NCBI RefSeq assembly: GCF_001277235.1
Contig: NZ_CP012266.1
Coordinates: forward strand, 2,852,001 to 2,916,000
From: Cronobacter dublinensis subsp. dublinensis LMG 23823
GTDB taxonomy: Bacteria > Pseudomonadota > Gammaproteobacteria > Enterobacterales > Enterobacteriaceae
Length of the DNA stretch: 64,000 nucleotides
Direction of reading: 5' to 3'
Shown: in pieces, positions 1 through 8,739 of the stretch
Layout of the letters: the number at the start of each line of letters is the position of its first letter
Numbering within the stretch: the stretch's first letter is position 1
Notes under the pieces: model-generated
Seen by the model: the letters and a program-made list of their open reading frames with translations, nothing else
Told to the model about the DNA's origin: nothing
The model's database searches: none
Translations under genes and position numbers: made by a program

Positions 1-34
1 CGCGCAGCTGCTGAAAAACTTCCTGGAGATGTAA
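1..34 (+). CDS. hisH: HisH C-terminal end (partial)
   Basis: Only the last ten codons and stop of the upstream gene lie in the window. Reading from base 2 gives AQLLKNFLEM and then TAA at 32-34, which matches the conserved carboxyl end of HisH, the glutamine amidotransferase subunit of imidazole glycerol phosphate synthase. Its stop is directly followed by the hisA ATG at 35, as in the enterobacterial his operon. The identification rests on this short tail plus gene order. Confidence 0.8.
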   Translation, partial: AQLLKNFLEM

Positions 35-772
35 ATGATTATTCCGGCTCTGGATTTAATTGATGGCAACGTGGTGCGACTGCATCAGGGCGATTATGGC
101 CAGCAGCGCGACTATGGCCGTGACCCGCTGCCGCGCCTGCAGGAGTATGAGGCGCAGGGCGCGCAGCTGCTGCACCTGGTGGATTTGACCGGCGCGAAAG
201 ATCCGGCGAAGCGCCAGATCCCGCTGATTCAAAAACTGGTGGCGGGCGTTAACGTGCCGGTGCAGGTCGGCGGCGGCGTGCGTAGCGAAAACGACGTGGC
301 GGCCCTGCTTGAGGCGGGCGCCGCACGCGTGGTGGTCGGCTCAACGGCGGTCAACGCGCCGCAAGAGGTGCAGCGCTGGTTCGAACGTTTTGGCGCCGAC
401 GCGCTGGTGCTGGCGCTCGACGTGCGTATCGATGATGCGGGTAACAAGCAGGTCGCGGTCAGCGGCTGGCAAGAGAACTCCGGCGTGACGCTGGAAACGC
501 TGGTGGAAAGCTATCTGCCGTTCGGCCTCAGGCATGTGCTGTGCACGGATATCTCCCGCGACGGGACGCTGTCCGGCTCCAATGTGGCACTCTATCAGGA
601 AGTCTGCGCGCGCTACCCGCAGGTGGCGTTTCAGTCCTCCGGCGGCATCGGCGAGCTTGCGGATATCCGCGCGCTGCGCGGTAGCGGTGTGGGCGGCGTG
701 ATCGTCGGTCGCGCGCTGCTGGAAGGCAAATTTAACGTAACGGAGGCGATCCAATGCTGGCAAAACGGATAA
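35..772 (+). CDS. hisA: HisA, ProFAR isomerase
   Basis: HisA (245 aa) is the phosphoribosylformimino-5-aminoimidazole carboxamide ribotide isomerase, the Amadori rearrangement step of histidine biosynthesis in the cytoplasm. The protein is a full-length (beta-alpha)8 barrel. The two expected catalytic aspartates are visible at Asp7 (PALDLIDG) and Asp129 (LALDV), and the phosphate-binding glycine segments QVGGGVRS and SSGGIGEL are intact. The start directly abuts the hisH stop, and its 3' end overlaps hisF by 19 bases, indicating translational coupling in hisH-hisA-hisF-hisI. Nothing unusual is seen. Confidence 0.98.
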   Translation: MIIPALDLIDGNVVRLHQGDYGQQRDYGRDPLPRLQEYEAQGAQLLHLVDLTGAKDPAKRQIPLIQKLVAGVNVPVQVGGGVRSENDVAALLEAGAARVVVGSTAVNAPQEVQRWFERFGADALVLALDVRIDDAGNKQVAVSGWQENSGVTLETLVESYLPFGLRHVLCTDISRDGTLSGSNVALYQEVCARYPQVAFQSSGGIGELADIRALRGSGVGGVIVGRALLEGKFNVTEAIQCWQNG

Positions 773-1530
773 TCCCCTGTCTTGACGTGCGCGACGGACA
801 GGTCGTCAAAGGGGTGCAATTTCGCAACCACGAAATTATCGGCGACATCGTACCGCTCGCGAAACGCTACGCCGAAGAAGGCGCCGATGAGCTGGTGTTT
901 TACGATATCACCGCCTCCAGCGATGGCCGCGTGGTCGATAAAAGCTGGGTGACGCGCGTGGCGGAAGTTATCGATATCCCCTTCTGCGTGGCAGGCGGCA
1001 TTAAAACGCTGGACGATGCAGCGCACATTCTCTCCTTCGGCGCGGACAAAATCTCCGTCAACTCGCCGGCGCTGGCGGACCCGACGCTTATCACCCGGCT
1101 TGCGGATCGCTTTGGCGTGCAGTGCATCGTGGTGGGCATCGATACCTGGTTTGATGAGCAGACCGGCAAATACCATGTGAACCAGTACACCGGCGATGAG
1201 AGCCGCACCCGCGTCACCCAATGGGAAACGCTGGAGTGGGTTAAGGAAGTACAGCAGCGTGGCGCGGGTGAAATCGTGCTGAATATGATGAACCAGGACG
1301 GCGTGCGTAACGGCTACGATCTGGTGCAGCTGAAAAAGGTGCGTGAGGCGTGCCGCGTGCCGCTTATCGCATCAGGGGGCGCGGGCACGATGGAACACTT
1401 CCTGGAAGCGTTTCGCGAGGCGAACGTCGATGGCGCGCTGGCGGCGTCGGTGTTCCACAAGCAGATTATTAATATTGCCGAGCTGAAAACGTTTCTGGCT
1501 CAGCAAGGCGTGGAGATTCGGGTGTGTTAA
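754..1530 (+). CDS. hisF: HisF, imidazole glycerol phosphate synthase cyclase subunit
   Basis: HisF (258 aa) pairs with HisH. It uses ammonia from HisH to convert PRFAR into imidazole glycerol phosphate and AICAR, linking histidine and purine synthesis. The N-terminal MLAKRIIPCLDVRDG motif carries catalytic Asp11, and Asp130 sits in VVGIDTW. The barrel is full length with phosphate-binding glycines in CVAGGIKT and ASGGAG. It overlaps hisA by 19 bases and hisI by 7 bases. Confidence 0.98.
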   Translation: MLAKRIIPCLDVRDGQVVKGVQFRNHEIIGDIVPLAKRYAEEGADELVFYDITASSDGRVVDKSWVTRVAEVIDIPFCVAGGIKTLDDAAHILSFGADKISVNSPALADPTLITRLADRFGVQCIVVGIDTWFDEQTGKYHVNQYTGDESRTRVTQWETLEWVKEVQQRGAGEIVLNMMNQDGVRNGYDLVQLKKVREACRVPLIASGGAGTMEHFLEAFREANVDGALAASVFHKQIINIAELKTFLAQQGVEIRVC

Positions 1531-2135
1531 CAGAACAACAGCGGGCCCAACTGGACTGGGCGAAAACCGACGGGCTGCTGCCGGTCGTGGTGCAGCATGC
1601 GGTTTCCGGCGAAGTGCTGATGCTGGGCTATATGAATGAAGACGCGCTGCGCGAGACCGAGCTGAGCGGCAAAGTGACGTTTTTCTCACGCACCAAAGGA
1701 CGCCTGTGGACCAAAGGCGAGACGTCCGGCCATTTTCTCAATGTGGTGAGCATAACGCCGGATTGCGATAACGATACGCTGCTGGTGCTGGCAAACCCGA
1801 TTGGCCCGACCTGCCATCTCGGCACCTCCAGCTGCTTTGGCGACGCGCACCACCAGTGGCATTTCCTGTACCAGCTCGAAGAACTGCTGGCCGCGCGGAA
1901 AACTGCCTCGCCGGCGAGCTCTTACACCGCAAAGCTCTACGCCAGCGGCACCAAGCGCATCGCGCAGAAAGTGGGTGAAGAAGGCGTGGAAACGGCGCTT
2001 GCCGCCACGGTTCACGACCGTGACGAGCTGGTGAATGAAGCGTCTGATCTGGTGTATCACCTGCTGGTGCTGCTGCAGGATCAGGAGCTTGATTTAAGCG
2101 CGGTGATTGAGAATTTGCGGGGACGGCACAAGTAA
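1524..2135 (+). CDS. hisI: HisI (HisIE), bifunctional cyclohydrolase / pyrophosphatase
   Basis: This 203-aa protein carries out two consecutive histidine steps. The N-terminal PR-AMP cyclohydrolase domain (about 1-115) has SGEVLMLGYMN and the metal/cysteine segment GPTCHLGTSSCFGD. The C-terminal PR-ATP pyrophosphohydrolase domain (about 115-203) has KVGEEGVETALAA. The start is a GTG at 1524 overlapping the hisF stop; the next residues LTEQQ match the family N-terminus, so I prefer it to any internal ATG. It is the last gene of the operon, with a strong terminator 20 bases downstream. Confidence 0.97.
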   Translation: MLTEQQRAQLDWAKTDGLLPVVVQHAVSGEVLMLGYMNEDALRETELSGKVTFFSRTKGRLWTKGETSGHFLNVVSITPDCDNDTLLVLANPIGPTCHLGTSSCFGDAHHQWHFLYQLEELLAARKTASPASSYTAKLYASGTKRIAQKVGEEGVETALAATVHDRDELVNEASDLVYHLLVLLQDQELDLSAVIENLRGRHK

Positions 2136-2155
2136 GGGTCTGTAAGACTCGCAAT

Positions 2156-2183
2156 AAAAAAGGCCGCGCGATGCGGCCTTTTT
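2156..2183. terminator. Bidirectional terminator between hisI and wzzB
   Basis: An 8-bp perfect stem (2160-2167 with 2173-2180) around a 5-base loop, flanked by A and T runs on its two sides, so it works as a rho-independent terminator on both strands. It ends the his operon from the left and wzzB from the right. Confidence 0.93.
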
Positions 2184-2195
2184 CGTTTCGTCAGA

Positions 2196-3188
2196 TTAAC
2201 GCGTCTGGCGGACGTTATATTCACGCAGCGCGTTGCGGCCAAGCACAATGCCTGCGCCAATCAAACCGCCCAGCAGTACGGCCAGCACCAGTACCAGGGC
2301 ACGTTTCGGGCTGTCGCGGCGCAGCGGCTCGTTCGGCTTCATGACATAGCGATAAGCATGCAGCGACGATTCGTCAATTTTAAGCTTCGAAATATCGAGC
2401 AGGTTCTGTTTTGTCAGGTAATACGCATCGGAGAAGACCAGCGGACGCGTCGCTTCGTTTTTAATCATTGAAGAGAGCGCCTCGCTGCCTAAGAGAAACA
2501 ACGTGTCCTGCGTGACTTCCTGCGCTTGCGGCATCTGCGGCGACGTTACGTTCGCTTCCTGCGCGAACTTGAGCGCTTCGGCAATCTGCTTGATGCGCAG
2601 ATCTTTCTGCTCCTGCGCCACTTTTTCCTGCGAGGAGAGCGACTCCTGGAGCTCTTTCGCGCGGGCCGTTACGTTATCGCTAAGGTCTTTATTCAGCTCT
2701 TTGGCGATCTGCTCATCCACCTGCTGAATGTATTCGGCCAGTTTTTTCTGCGCGGCCTGAGGCGTTTGCGCCTGATAAGTGACTTTCAACGGCAGCGGCT
2801 GGCCTTTGACAGCCATATCGATGGTCAGCTGCTCAGGCTCCTGCTGGTTTTGCAGCGATTCCGACAGCGCCGAAAACGCGGAGCTGAAGCGCCCCACTAC
2901 GCGCTGCTGCACGTCGGTAACATTCGGCGCGTTGGTGCCGTAGAGAATGTTCATCGCGTTGTTATAGCTGGCTACCTGACCGGCATCCGGCATCGTCACG
3001 ATAGCCGTAGAAGTCCATTTTTCTTTGGCGATGAAAAGAAAAAGCACGGCCAGAATAATCGTCACGATGACGGTCGCAATAATAGTGAGACGTCCGCGCC
3101 AGAGCTGCATCAGCAGGTCGATAAGGTCAATCTGTTCCGGGTTCCCATTGCTGTGGTGAATAGCGCCACCCTGAAATTCTTTGCTCAT
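2196..3188 (-). CDS. wzzB: WzzB, O-antigen chain-length determinant
   Basis: WzzB (330 aa from this start) is an inner-membrane polysaccharide co-polymerase that sets the modal number of O units added by Wzy. It has an N-terminal PEQIDLIDLL segment, a transmembrane helix at about 35-54, a large periplasmic domain with a coiled-coil-prone middle (KELQESLSSQEKVAQEQ), and a second helix at about 297-318 with the proline-rich YRYVMKPNEPLRRDSPK just before it. An in-frame ATG at 3206 gives 336 aa, but the ATG at 3188 has a good AAGGA site, so I chose it. It lies directly next to gnd because ugd is missing here. Confidence 0.95.
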   Translation of the reverse strand: MSKEFQGGAIHHSNGNPEQIDLIDLLMQLWRGRLTIIATVIVTIILAVLFLFIAKEKWTSTAIVTMPDAGQVASYNNAMNILYGTNAPNVTDVQQRVVGRFSSAFSALSESLQNQQEPEQLTIDMAVKGQPLPLKVTYQAQTPQAAQKKLAEYIQQVDEQIAKELNKDLSDNVTARAKELQESLSSQEKVAQEQKDLRIKQIAEALKFAQEANVTSPQMPQAQEVTQDTLFLLGSEALSSMIKNEATRPLVFSDAYYLTKQNLLDISKLKIDESSLHAYRYVMKPNEPLRRDSPKRALVLVLAVLLGGLIGAGIVLGRNALREYNVRQTR

Positions 3189-3353
3189 AGAGTCCTTGTT
3201 GGTCATCTAATTATTATGAGAAAGCCACACCAGCCATGAGTGTAGATGCAAGGCGTTATGATTGCATAGCGAAGCGCGAATGTGACTTGGGAAAATACTG
3301 AAAAACAAGGCGCTTGCTGGCCTTCATCGCGGCGGGCGGCGATCGTCAGACAC

Positions 3354-3382
3354 AAAAAAAGCCCGGCATCACCACCGGGCTT
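3354..3382 (-). terminator. gnd terminator
   Basis: A perfect 8-bp stem (3359-3366 with 3375-3382) with an 8-base loop, followed on the minus strand by seven T residues (A run at 3354-3360). It sits 21 bases after the gnd stop codon. Confidence 0.93.
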
Positions 3383-3403
3383 GTTTACTAAACAAAGGAA
3401 ACG

Positions 3404-4810
3404 TTATTCCATCCACTCGGTGTGGAAAACGCCTTCTTTGTCGGTGCGCTTATAAGTGTGCGCGCCGAAGTAGTCACGCTGCGCCTGGATGAGGTTCGCC
3501 GGCAGCACCGCGGAACGGTAGCTGTCGTAGTAGGCGATGGCAGCGGAGAACGTCGGGGTCGGGATGCCATTCTGCACAGCATAAGCGACAACATCACGCA
3601 GGGCCTGCTGATAGTCGTCCGCCGCTTTCTTGAAGTACGGCGCCAGCAGCAGGTTGGCGATAGATGGATTTTCTGCATAAGCGTCGGTGATTTTCTGCAG
3701 GAACTGGGCGCGAATAATGCAGCCTGCGCGGAAAATCTTCGCGATTTCGCCGTAGTTCAGATTCCAGTTATGCTCTTCAGACGCGGCACGCAGCTGGGAG
3801 AAGCCCTGCGCGTAAGAGACAATTTTACCGAGGTACAGCGCGCGACGCACTTTCTCGATGAACTCGCCTTTATCACCTGCGAACGGTTTCGCCTGCGGGC
3901 CGCTCAGCACTTTGGACGCCGCGACGCGCTGCTCTTTCAGGGAGGAGATGTAACGCGCAAATACGGATTCAGTGATGAGGGACAGCGGTTCGCCGAGATC
4001 CAGCGAGCTCTGGCTGGTCCATTTACCGGTGCCTTTGTTTGCCGCTTCGTCGAGGATAACGTCGACCAGGTAGGTACCGTCTTCGTCTTTTTTGGTGAAG
4101 ATGTCTTTGGTGATATCGATAAGGTAGCTGCTCAGCTCGCCTTCGTTCCACTCAGAGAAGGTTTTCGCCAGTTCTTCGTTAGACAGGTTCAGACCGTGCT
4201 TCAGCAGGGAGTACGCTTCTGCAATGAGCTGCATGTCGCCGTATTCGATCCCGTTGTGCACCATTTTGACATAGTGACCCGCGCCGTCCGGACCGATGTA
4301 GGTCACGCAAGGTTCGCCTTCGGCAACGGCCGCGATCTCTTTGAGGATCGGCGCAACCAGCTCATAAGCTTCTTTCTGGCCGCCAGGCATGATAGACGGG
4401 CCTTTCAGGGCGCCCTCTTCGCCACCGGACACGCCGGTACCGATGAAGTTGAAACCTTCTTCGGACAGTTCGCGGTTACGACGAATGGTGTCCTGGAAGA
4501 ACGTATTGCCTCCATCAATGATGATGTCGCCTTTTTCCAGATAGGGCTTCAGGGAGTCGATAGCTGCGTCCGTACCCGCGCCGGCTTTCACCATCAGCAG
4601 GATGCGGCGCGGGGTTTCCAGCGACTCGACAAACTCCTGAACGGTATAATAAGGCACCAGTTTCTTGCCGGGATTCTCGGCAATCACTTCTTCGGTTTTT
4701 TCACGGGAGCGGTTGAATACGGAGACGGTGTAACCACGGCTTTCAATGTTGAGCGCCAGGTTGCGCCCCATGACTGCCATACCGACGACGCCGATCTGTT
4801 GCTTGGACAT
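3404..4810 (-). CDS. gnd: 6-phosphogluconate dehydrogenase, decarboxylating
   Basis: Gnd (468 aa) oxidises 6-phosphogluconate to ribulose 5-phosphate and CO2 with NADP in the oxidative pentose phosphate pathway. The N-terminal Rossmann motif GVVGMAVMGRNLA, the substrate motif GVSGGEEGALKGPS and the catalytic stretch GAGHYVKMVHNGIEYGD (lysine and glutamate) are all intact, and the length is that of the family. It has a clear AGGAG site and its own promoter and terminator. It is the classical right-hand flank of the enterobacterial O-antigen locus. Confidence 0.98.
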   Translation of the reverse strand: MSKQQIGVVGMAVMGRNLALNIESRGYTVSVFNRSREKTEEVIAENPGKKLVPYYTVQEFVESLETPRRILLMVKAGAGTDAAIDSLKPYLEKGDIIIDGGNTFFQDTIRRNRELSEEGFNFIGTGVSGGEEGALKGPSIMPGGQKEAYELVAPILKEIAAVAEGEPCVTYIGPDGAGHYVKMVHNGIEYGDMQLIAEAYSLLKHGLNLSNEELAKTFSEWNEGELSSYLIDITKDIFTKKDEDGTYLVDVILDEAANKGTGKWTSQSSLDLGEPLSLITESVFARYISSLKEQRVAASKVLSGPQAKPFAGDKGEFIEKVRRALYLGKIVSYAQGFSQLRAASEEHNWNLNYGEIAKIFRAGCIIRAQFLQKITDAYAENPSIANLLLAPYFKKAADDYQQALRDVVAYAVQNGIPTPTFSAAIAYYDSYRSAVLPANLIQAQRDYFGAHTYKRTDKEGVFHTEWME

Positions 4811-4903
4811 TACATACTCCTGTCAGGTTTGGTCACCGCGACGTGTGCGCGGCTTGGAAATGTATCTTAGATGTTAACCCAGGTACGTCGGAAGTGAGAA
4901 GTT

Positions 4904-4933
4904 AAAATAAGGAACAAAAATTTAAGGAGTCAA
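4904..4933 (-). promoter_or_regulatory. Candidate gnd promoter
   Basis: On the minus strand TTGACT (fwd 4928-4933) and TATTTT (fwd 4904-4909) are separated by 18 bases, about 95 bases upstream of the gnd ATG. The -35 is good and the -10 matches four of six positions. The remaining 4811-5080 interval holds only the gnd ribosome site and A+T-rich sequence. Confidence 0.4.
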
Positions 4934-5080
4934 ATTTCAACCGGAATAGAATTTTTTATCGTTTGGACGGATTTCCAACTGTTAATTATTTAAAACACAG
5001 CCGCCGTCTGCAGGGAACAGGCGACAAACACTGACAAGATTTTGTAAAACAGTTCAATTCCTCTGGTTTGAACAAACCTT

Positions 5081-5830
5081 TTATATACCATGTTTTTTTA
5101 ATGCACGAATAACATAGTAGGTAAAATACCAGGCGGATTTTACAGAATTGAATTGCAAATAATGACGGTAGAAAGCCCATTGCGAAGCTAATACTTTTAT
5201 TTTATTTGAAGAGAGGCTTTGGTGACCTTCACGATAAAGGGCAAGGCTTTCTGGCAAGCACCAGGCATAGTCTACTTTCTCTAAGATTTTTAACCATAAT
5301 GCCATATCCTGTCGCTTACGAATTGATGGCATATATACTTTACCAATTTCAGCCGTATCATACATCGCAGTCAGACAGCCTATAACATTGGATTTAAGTA
5401 ATTCAGAATAGTTAACACATCTCGGTGGGTGAATGCGCCCGGTAATCTCGCCTCGTTGATTTATTTTTTGATAATGGGTGTAAGTAAGAGTGTAACCATT
5501 ATCCAGCATAAACCGCGTTTGCTTTTCAAGCTTTTCCGCATGCCACATATCATCGCTATCTAAAAAAGCGATAAAGCGCCCCTGTGCATGTGATATCGAA
5601 TTATTTCGTGCTATACCAGCGCCAGAATTAGTGTCATTTTGATATATTTTTATCCGTGAATCAGCAGCAGCTAAATCGCGAAGAATATCCATTGTCCCGT
5701 CAGTTGAACAATCATCTGTTATCAACAACTCCCAATGCGGGTACGTCTGATTGATTACAGAATTAATGCTCTCAGATATAGTCGCCGCGGAATTCCATGT
5801 TGGCATAATAATTGATACCAAATTGAGCAT
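5081..5830 (-). CDS. O-antigen GT2 glycosyltransferase (WfgD/WfaP-like)
   Basis: A 249-aa GT-A fold glycosyltransferase of family 2: it opens with SIIMPTWNSAATI, has TDDCSTDGT, and carries the nucleotide-sugar metal motif DSDD at 91-94. C-terminal basic and aromatic residues suggest peripheral membrane contact. It is the last gene of the O-antigen cluster, next to gnd, the position where WfgD-type transferases adding the second sugar (beta-1,3-Glc to the first HexNAc) often lie. That specific activity is inferred from general resemblance and position, not shown. Its AT-rich codon use contrasts with gnd. Confidence 0.88.
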   Translation of the reverse strand: MLNLVSIIMPTWNSAATISESINSVINQTYPHWELLITDDCSTDGTMDILRDLAAADSRIKIYQNDTNSGAGIARNNSISHAQGRFIAFLDSDDMWHAEKLEKQTRFMLDNGYTLTYTHYQKINQRGEITGRIHPPRCVNYSELLKSNVIGCLTAMYDTAEIGKVYMPSIRKRQDMALWLKILEKVDYAWCLPESLALYREGHQSLSSNKIKVLASQWAFYRHYLQFNSVKSAWYFTYYVIRALKKHGI

Positions 5831-5838
5831 TCTTTTTC

Positions 5839-6678
5839 CTATTTTTCGAAATCAACACGACTTAATTGAAAATAAACTAACGTATCTTTAAATTGCTGAG
5901 TATTCAGATCATTCAAAACATTAATTTTTTCAAGACCTTTTTTGAATCCAGACAGAGATGGAACATGGTGCACACTTTCCGGCATCACTAACTCGGCATT
6001 ATAACCTCGGGCTTTTGTTAGTAACTTATACCAAATATCATCGGCATAGGGACAAATTTTTTCAATATTATCAAAATCAGCGACCCGAGCATCCAACGCT
6101 TCGCGTGGGTAACAAACACCCGACACACCTGTCGGCATAAGTAAATCATGTGAATATCGATTATCTGTAGCAAGTTTCCAGTTTGTATAATTATTATCAA
6201 AATCGATAATTCTTCCACGATAACAATACACTTTATCAGGCATTCTATCTGCCGCAGTTTTAAATCCCTGCAGCCAGTCATCGGGATAAATTACATCATC
6301 GTCGGCAGTAATAAAAAAGTTTGCCTGTGGATAATGCTCAAGCATGTAAGAAAGCTTTTTATATGATCTTACATCTCTTTCTACATAGCGGATCACCAAT
6401 CCTCTTTTACTCTGCTTGTTTAATATGATACGAGCAAGACCTTTAGGCCGATCGTTAGTATAAAGCCACAAAATCACTTTTTCAGGTTTATATCTCTGTT
6501 GTAATATCGTTTCTATCGTTAAAAAAACAAAATTCAAACGACTGCCAAATGATGTTAAAGTAACAATATACCCATTACTTTGATTACAGCTCATTTTGGA
6601 GTTAAGGCAAAGATAGAAATACTTTCCTGAAAGAAGGATTGATTGTATCGCAAGTTTAATCTTGGTTATAAATCGCAT
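5839..6678 (-). CDS. Putative O-antigen glycosyltransferase
   Basis: A 279-aa protein with a hydrophobic N-terminus (about 8-25) and the segment YIVTLTSFGSRL, then ITADDDVIYPDDW with a DDD metal-binding triplet at 126-128, as in GT-A transferases. A DDIW element near 217 could act as a catalytic base. I do not recognise a characterised close relative. Its place between two other transferases in the O-antigen operon and eight bases upstream of the next gene argue that it adds one sugar of the repeat. Donor and linkage are unknown. It is AT-rich with many rare codons. Confidence 0.8.
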   Translation of the reverse strand: MRFITKIKLAIQSILLSGKYFYLCLNSKMSCNQSNGYIVTLTSFGSRLNFVFLTIETILQQRYKPEKVILWLYTNDRPKGLARIILNKQSKRGLVIRYVERDVRSYKKLSYMLEHYPQANFFITADDDVIYPDDWLQGFKTAADRMPDKVYCYRGRIIDFDNNYTNWKLATDNRYSHDLLMPTGVSGVCYPREALDARVADFDNIEKICPYADDIWYKLLTKARGYNAELVMPESVHHVPSLSGFKKGLEKINVLNDLNTQQFKDTLVYFQLSRVDFEK

Positions 6679-6738
6679 AATTTACCATGAAAACATATTG
6701 CAAAAAATATCACCTAAATAACCTTAATTCATGCACAT

Positions 6739-7518
6739 TTATTTAATTTTCAGGTATTGAGACAGCTCTGACTGGCTGGCATGCTGAAAATAAAAGAAAT
6801 CATCTTGCATATTTATCGGCCTGTCCCTTCCATACCCTATAGGTAAATAATCATAACGCCCTAACAAAGTGCACACTTTATTTTGCAAACGCCAAAAAAG
6901 CCTTTTCAAAAACTTGTTTTTTGAAGCAACAAATAAAAACTTTGGTACAAAATTAAAAAACGGACTTGTTGCCAGGGCGAATTTTTTTTCAGGCGATATC
7001 TGAGAATCATCAAAGTCTATTAAATAAATTCTGGCTAAAAATTTATCAATCGCCTCTTTTTTAATAATGAAAAATGACTGCTGCAGAGGATTGTTAAAAT
7101 CATTGCATTTACCAAATGCATAGGGTTTGCTCATGTGTTTGATGCAATGTTCTATAATACCATCGCCAAACAACAGCACGTCTTGTTCTACATAAACATA
7201 ATAATCACAATCACAGTTTTGAGCATAGGACATGGAGTGTAATACTGACCGCATCCAACCTGAATATTTACCTTTAAGGCTGGTCGAATGCCCACCATTT
7301 TCATTTAACGATACAAAATTAATTGAACCTTCTAAATCTGGCACAACAGGTGAATTGCTATCAACTATATAAATACGTTCAGGTGAAGTGAATTTTGTAA
7401 TAGCGTTATACCACTCCTTATGGAAAGCAGGGCCGCGTATTATTTCATCGCCATAAAGTTTTTCTCTGGTATCTTTTTCAGTCGAACACCACCAACCTGA
7501 ACCAATAATGTATTTCAT
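6739..7518 (-). CDS. Putative O-antigen glycosyltransferase, divergent type
   Basis: A 259-aa protein starting MKYIIGSGWWCS, with residues 103-120 reading as strand-turn-strand around YYVYVEQDVLLFGDG; EQD at 111-113 occupies the place of a DxD metal motif. A second acidic patch (NMQDDFFYFQH) lies near the C-terminus. There is no signal peptide or membrane segment. The family is not one I can name, and the function is inferred from operon context between wzy and another transferase. A 60-base gap separates it from the next gene, the largest inside the cluster. Confidence 0.72.
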   Translation of the reverse strand: MKYIIGSGWWCSTEKDTREKLYGDEIIRGPAFHKEWYNAITKFTSPERIYIVDSNSPVVPDLEGSINFVSLNENGGHSTSLKGKYSGWMRSVLHSMSYAQNCDCDYYVYVEQDVLLFGDGIIEHCIKHMSKPYAFGKCNDFNNPLQQSFFIIKKEAIDKFLARIYLIDFDDSQISPEKKFALATSPFFNFVPKFLFVASKNKFLKRLFWRLQNKVCTLLGRYDYLPIGYGRDRPINMQDDFFYFQHASQSELSQYLKIK

Positions 7519-7530
7519 AATTACCTGAAT

Positions 7531-8739
7531 TTATCTTCTGAAGAGAATATCTATTGGATAACTTATAAGAGATTGCTTGCCGAACAGTGTAATAGCGTAA
7601 TCCCCATAATCATTTGTATAAAGAAATCTAATAAATGTTAAACATATAAAGATAAAAAACAGCGATTCCATTAAATGAATATTTTTGAGATATTGTTTGT
7701 ATAAAGTGGTGATGTTGTAAAAGAAGAACGCGCTGAATGCGACGATAGGCATTCCAAGCCGAGTCGGTAATAAAGAATATTCACGCAAAAAAAGCACGAC
7801 ACAGTATAAACATATAAATATAATTGAAAAAGGATCAATGTCAGACTTATCTTTTCGCGACTTAATCAAAACGACACTTAAGACCAAGAACGTTGCGTGA
7901 AGAGGTAGCATCAGCAAGCTCATTATACTGAGCGCTTCTCCATCCGGCATATTATTCATATAAAAGCCAATCTTCCGATCCAGGCCGCCGGTAATATTCG
8001 CGAGCGATACAAGGTGTTGAGTTACAAAAGCATCATTAAAAGGAAAAAGAATTGCAACAATGACAACCGGCAATACGAAGTACCACTTCACAAACCTTTT
8101 TACTTTATAACTCAGTAAAAAAATACCAATATTCATTACGGCAGAACTGTGTGCAAGCAATGCTAGCCCGGCCCAAAAAACATTACGAAAATAATGCCTT
8201 GTCAAAAGCTTGCTTTGAGCTACAAGCGTAATAAAGAAAAGTGTACTTAGCGATTGGCGGCTCAGAAAAAGCCCCTGCTGAATAAATTGTGGATAGAGGA
8301 TGATCGCCGGGAAAAATTTCAAACCGTTAAAGCCAAAGTAGGTACACAGCGCATACAATAAAACAATATTCATGCATAGCGATTGCATAAATAATGTCGA
8401 TTTAAAATCCAAGCCTAACTGGTTGCATATACCGTAAAGAAATAAAAGTAAGGGCTCAGATGAAAACTCCTCAACATAAGATATTTTATTCAGGTTTGAA
8501 AATACCGCCGAATACGTGCTCAAATCCCCTGTGATATCAATCCCTGAGTTAAAAAAAGCGGAGACTATAATAAGAACACTAACAAACAGTAACCTGTACG
8601 GGGTCGGTACCCAAAATATTATAACTGCCAAAAATAGCAGTGAGAGCCATAATGGCATAGTGAGCACAGATAGCGTTGTGAAAATAAAACAAAAGACAAG
8701 CCACCTGTCTTCTTTATGTTGACTATTTATTGTTTCCAT
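7531..8739 (-). CDS. wzy: Wzy, O-antigen polymerase (EpsG-like)
   Basis: A 402-aa polytopic membrane protein with roughly ten or more hydrophobic helices and little else, the pattern of an O-antigen polymerase that joins undecaprenyl-linked O units at the periplasmic face. The loop after the first helices contains NSGIDITGDLSTY, like the conserved region of EpsG-type Wzy proteins. It overlaps the upstream transferase gene by 17 bases. It is the only O-cluster membrane protein besides Wzx, which settles the assignment by elimination. Sequence is very AT-rich. Confidence 0.87.
   Translation of the reverse strand: METINSQHKEDRWLVFCFIFTTLSVLTMPLWLSLLFLAVIIFWVPTPYRLLFVSVLIIVSAFFNSGIDITGDLSTYSAVFSNLNKISYVEEFSSEPLLLFLYGICNQLGLDFKSTLFMQSLCMNIVLLYALCTYFGFNGLKFFPAIILYPQFIQQGLFLSRQSLSTLFFITLVAQSKLLTRHYFRNVFWAGLALLAHSSAVMNIGIFLLSYKVKRFVKWYFVLPVVIVAILFPFNDAFVTQHLVSLANITGGLDRKIGFYMNNMPDGEALSIMSLLMLPLHATFLVLSVVLIKSRKDKSDIDPFSIIFICLYCVVLFLREYSLLPTRLGMPIVAFSAFFFYNITTLYKQYLKNIHLMESLFFIFICLTFIRFLYTNDYGDYAITLFGKQSLISYPIDILFRR

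Noticed and set aside
3422..4870. 482-codon open frame opposite gnd
   Set aside because: gnd is unmistakable and the opposite frame has no recognisable motif; long antisense frames are common in gnd-like codon usage.
5041..5080. Small inverted repeat (GTTCAA/TTGAAC) after the last O-antigen gene as a terminator
   Set aside because: Only a 6-bp A+T-rich stem with a short broken T run; too weak to call.
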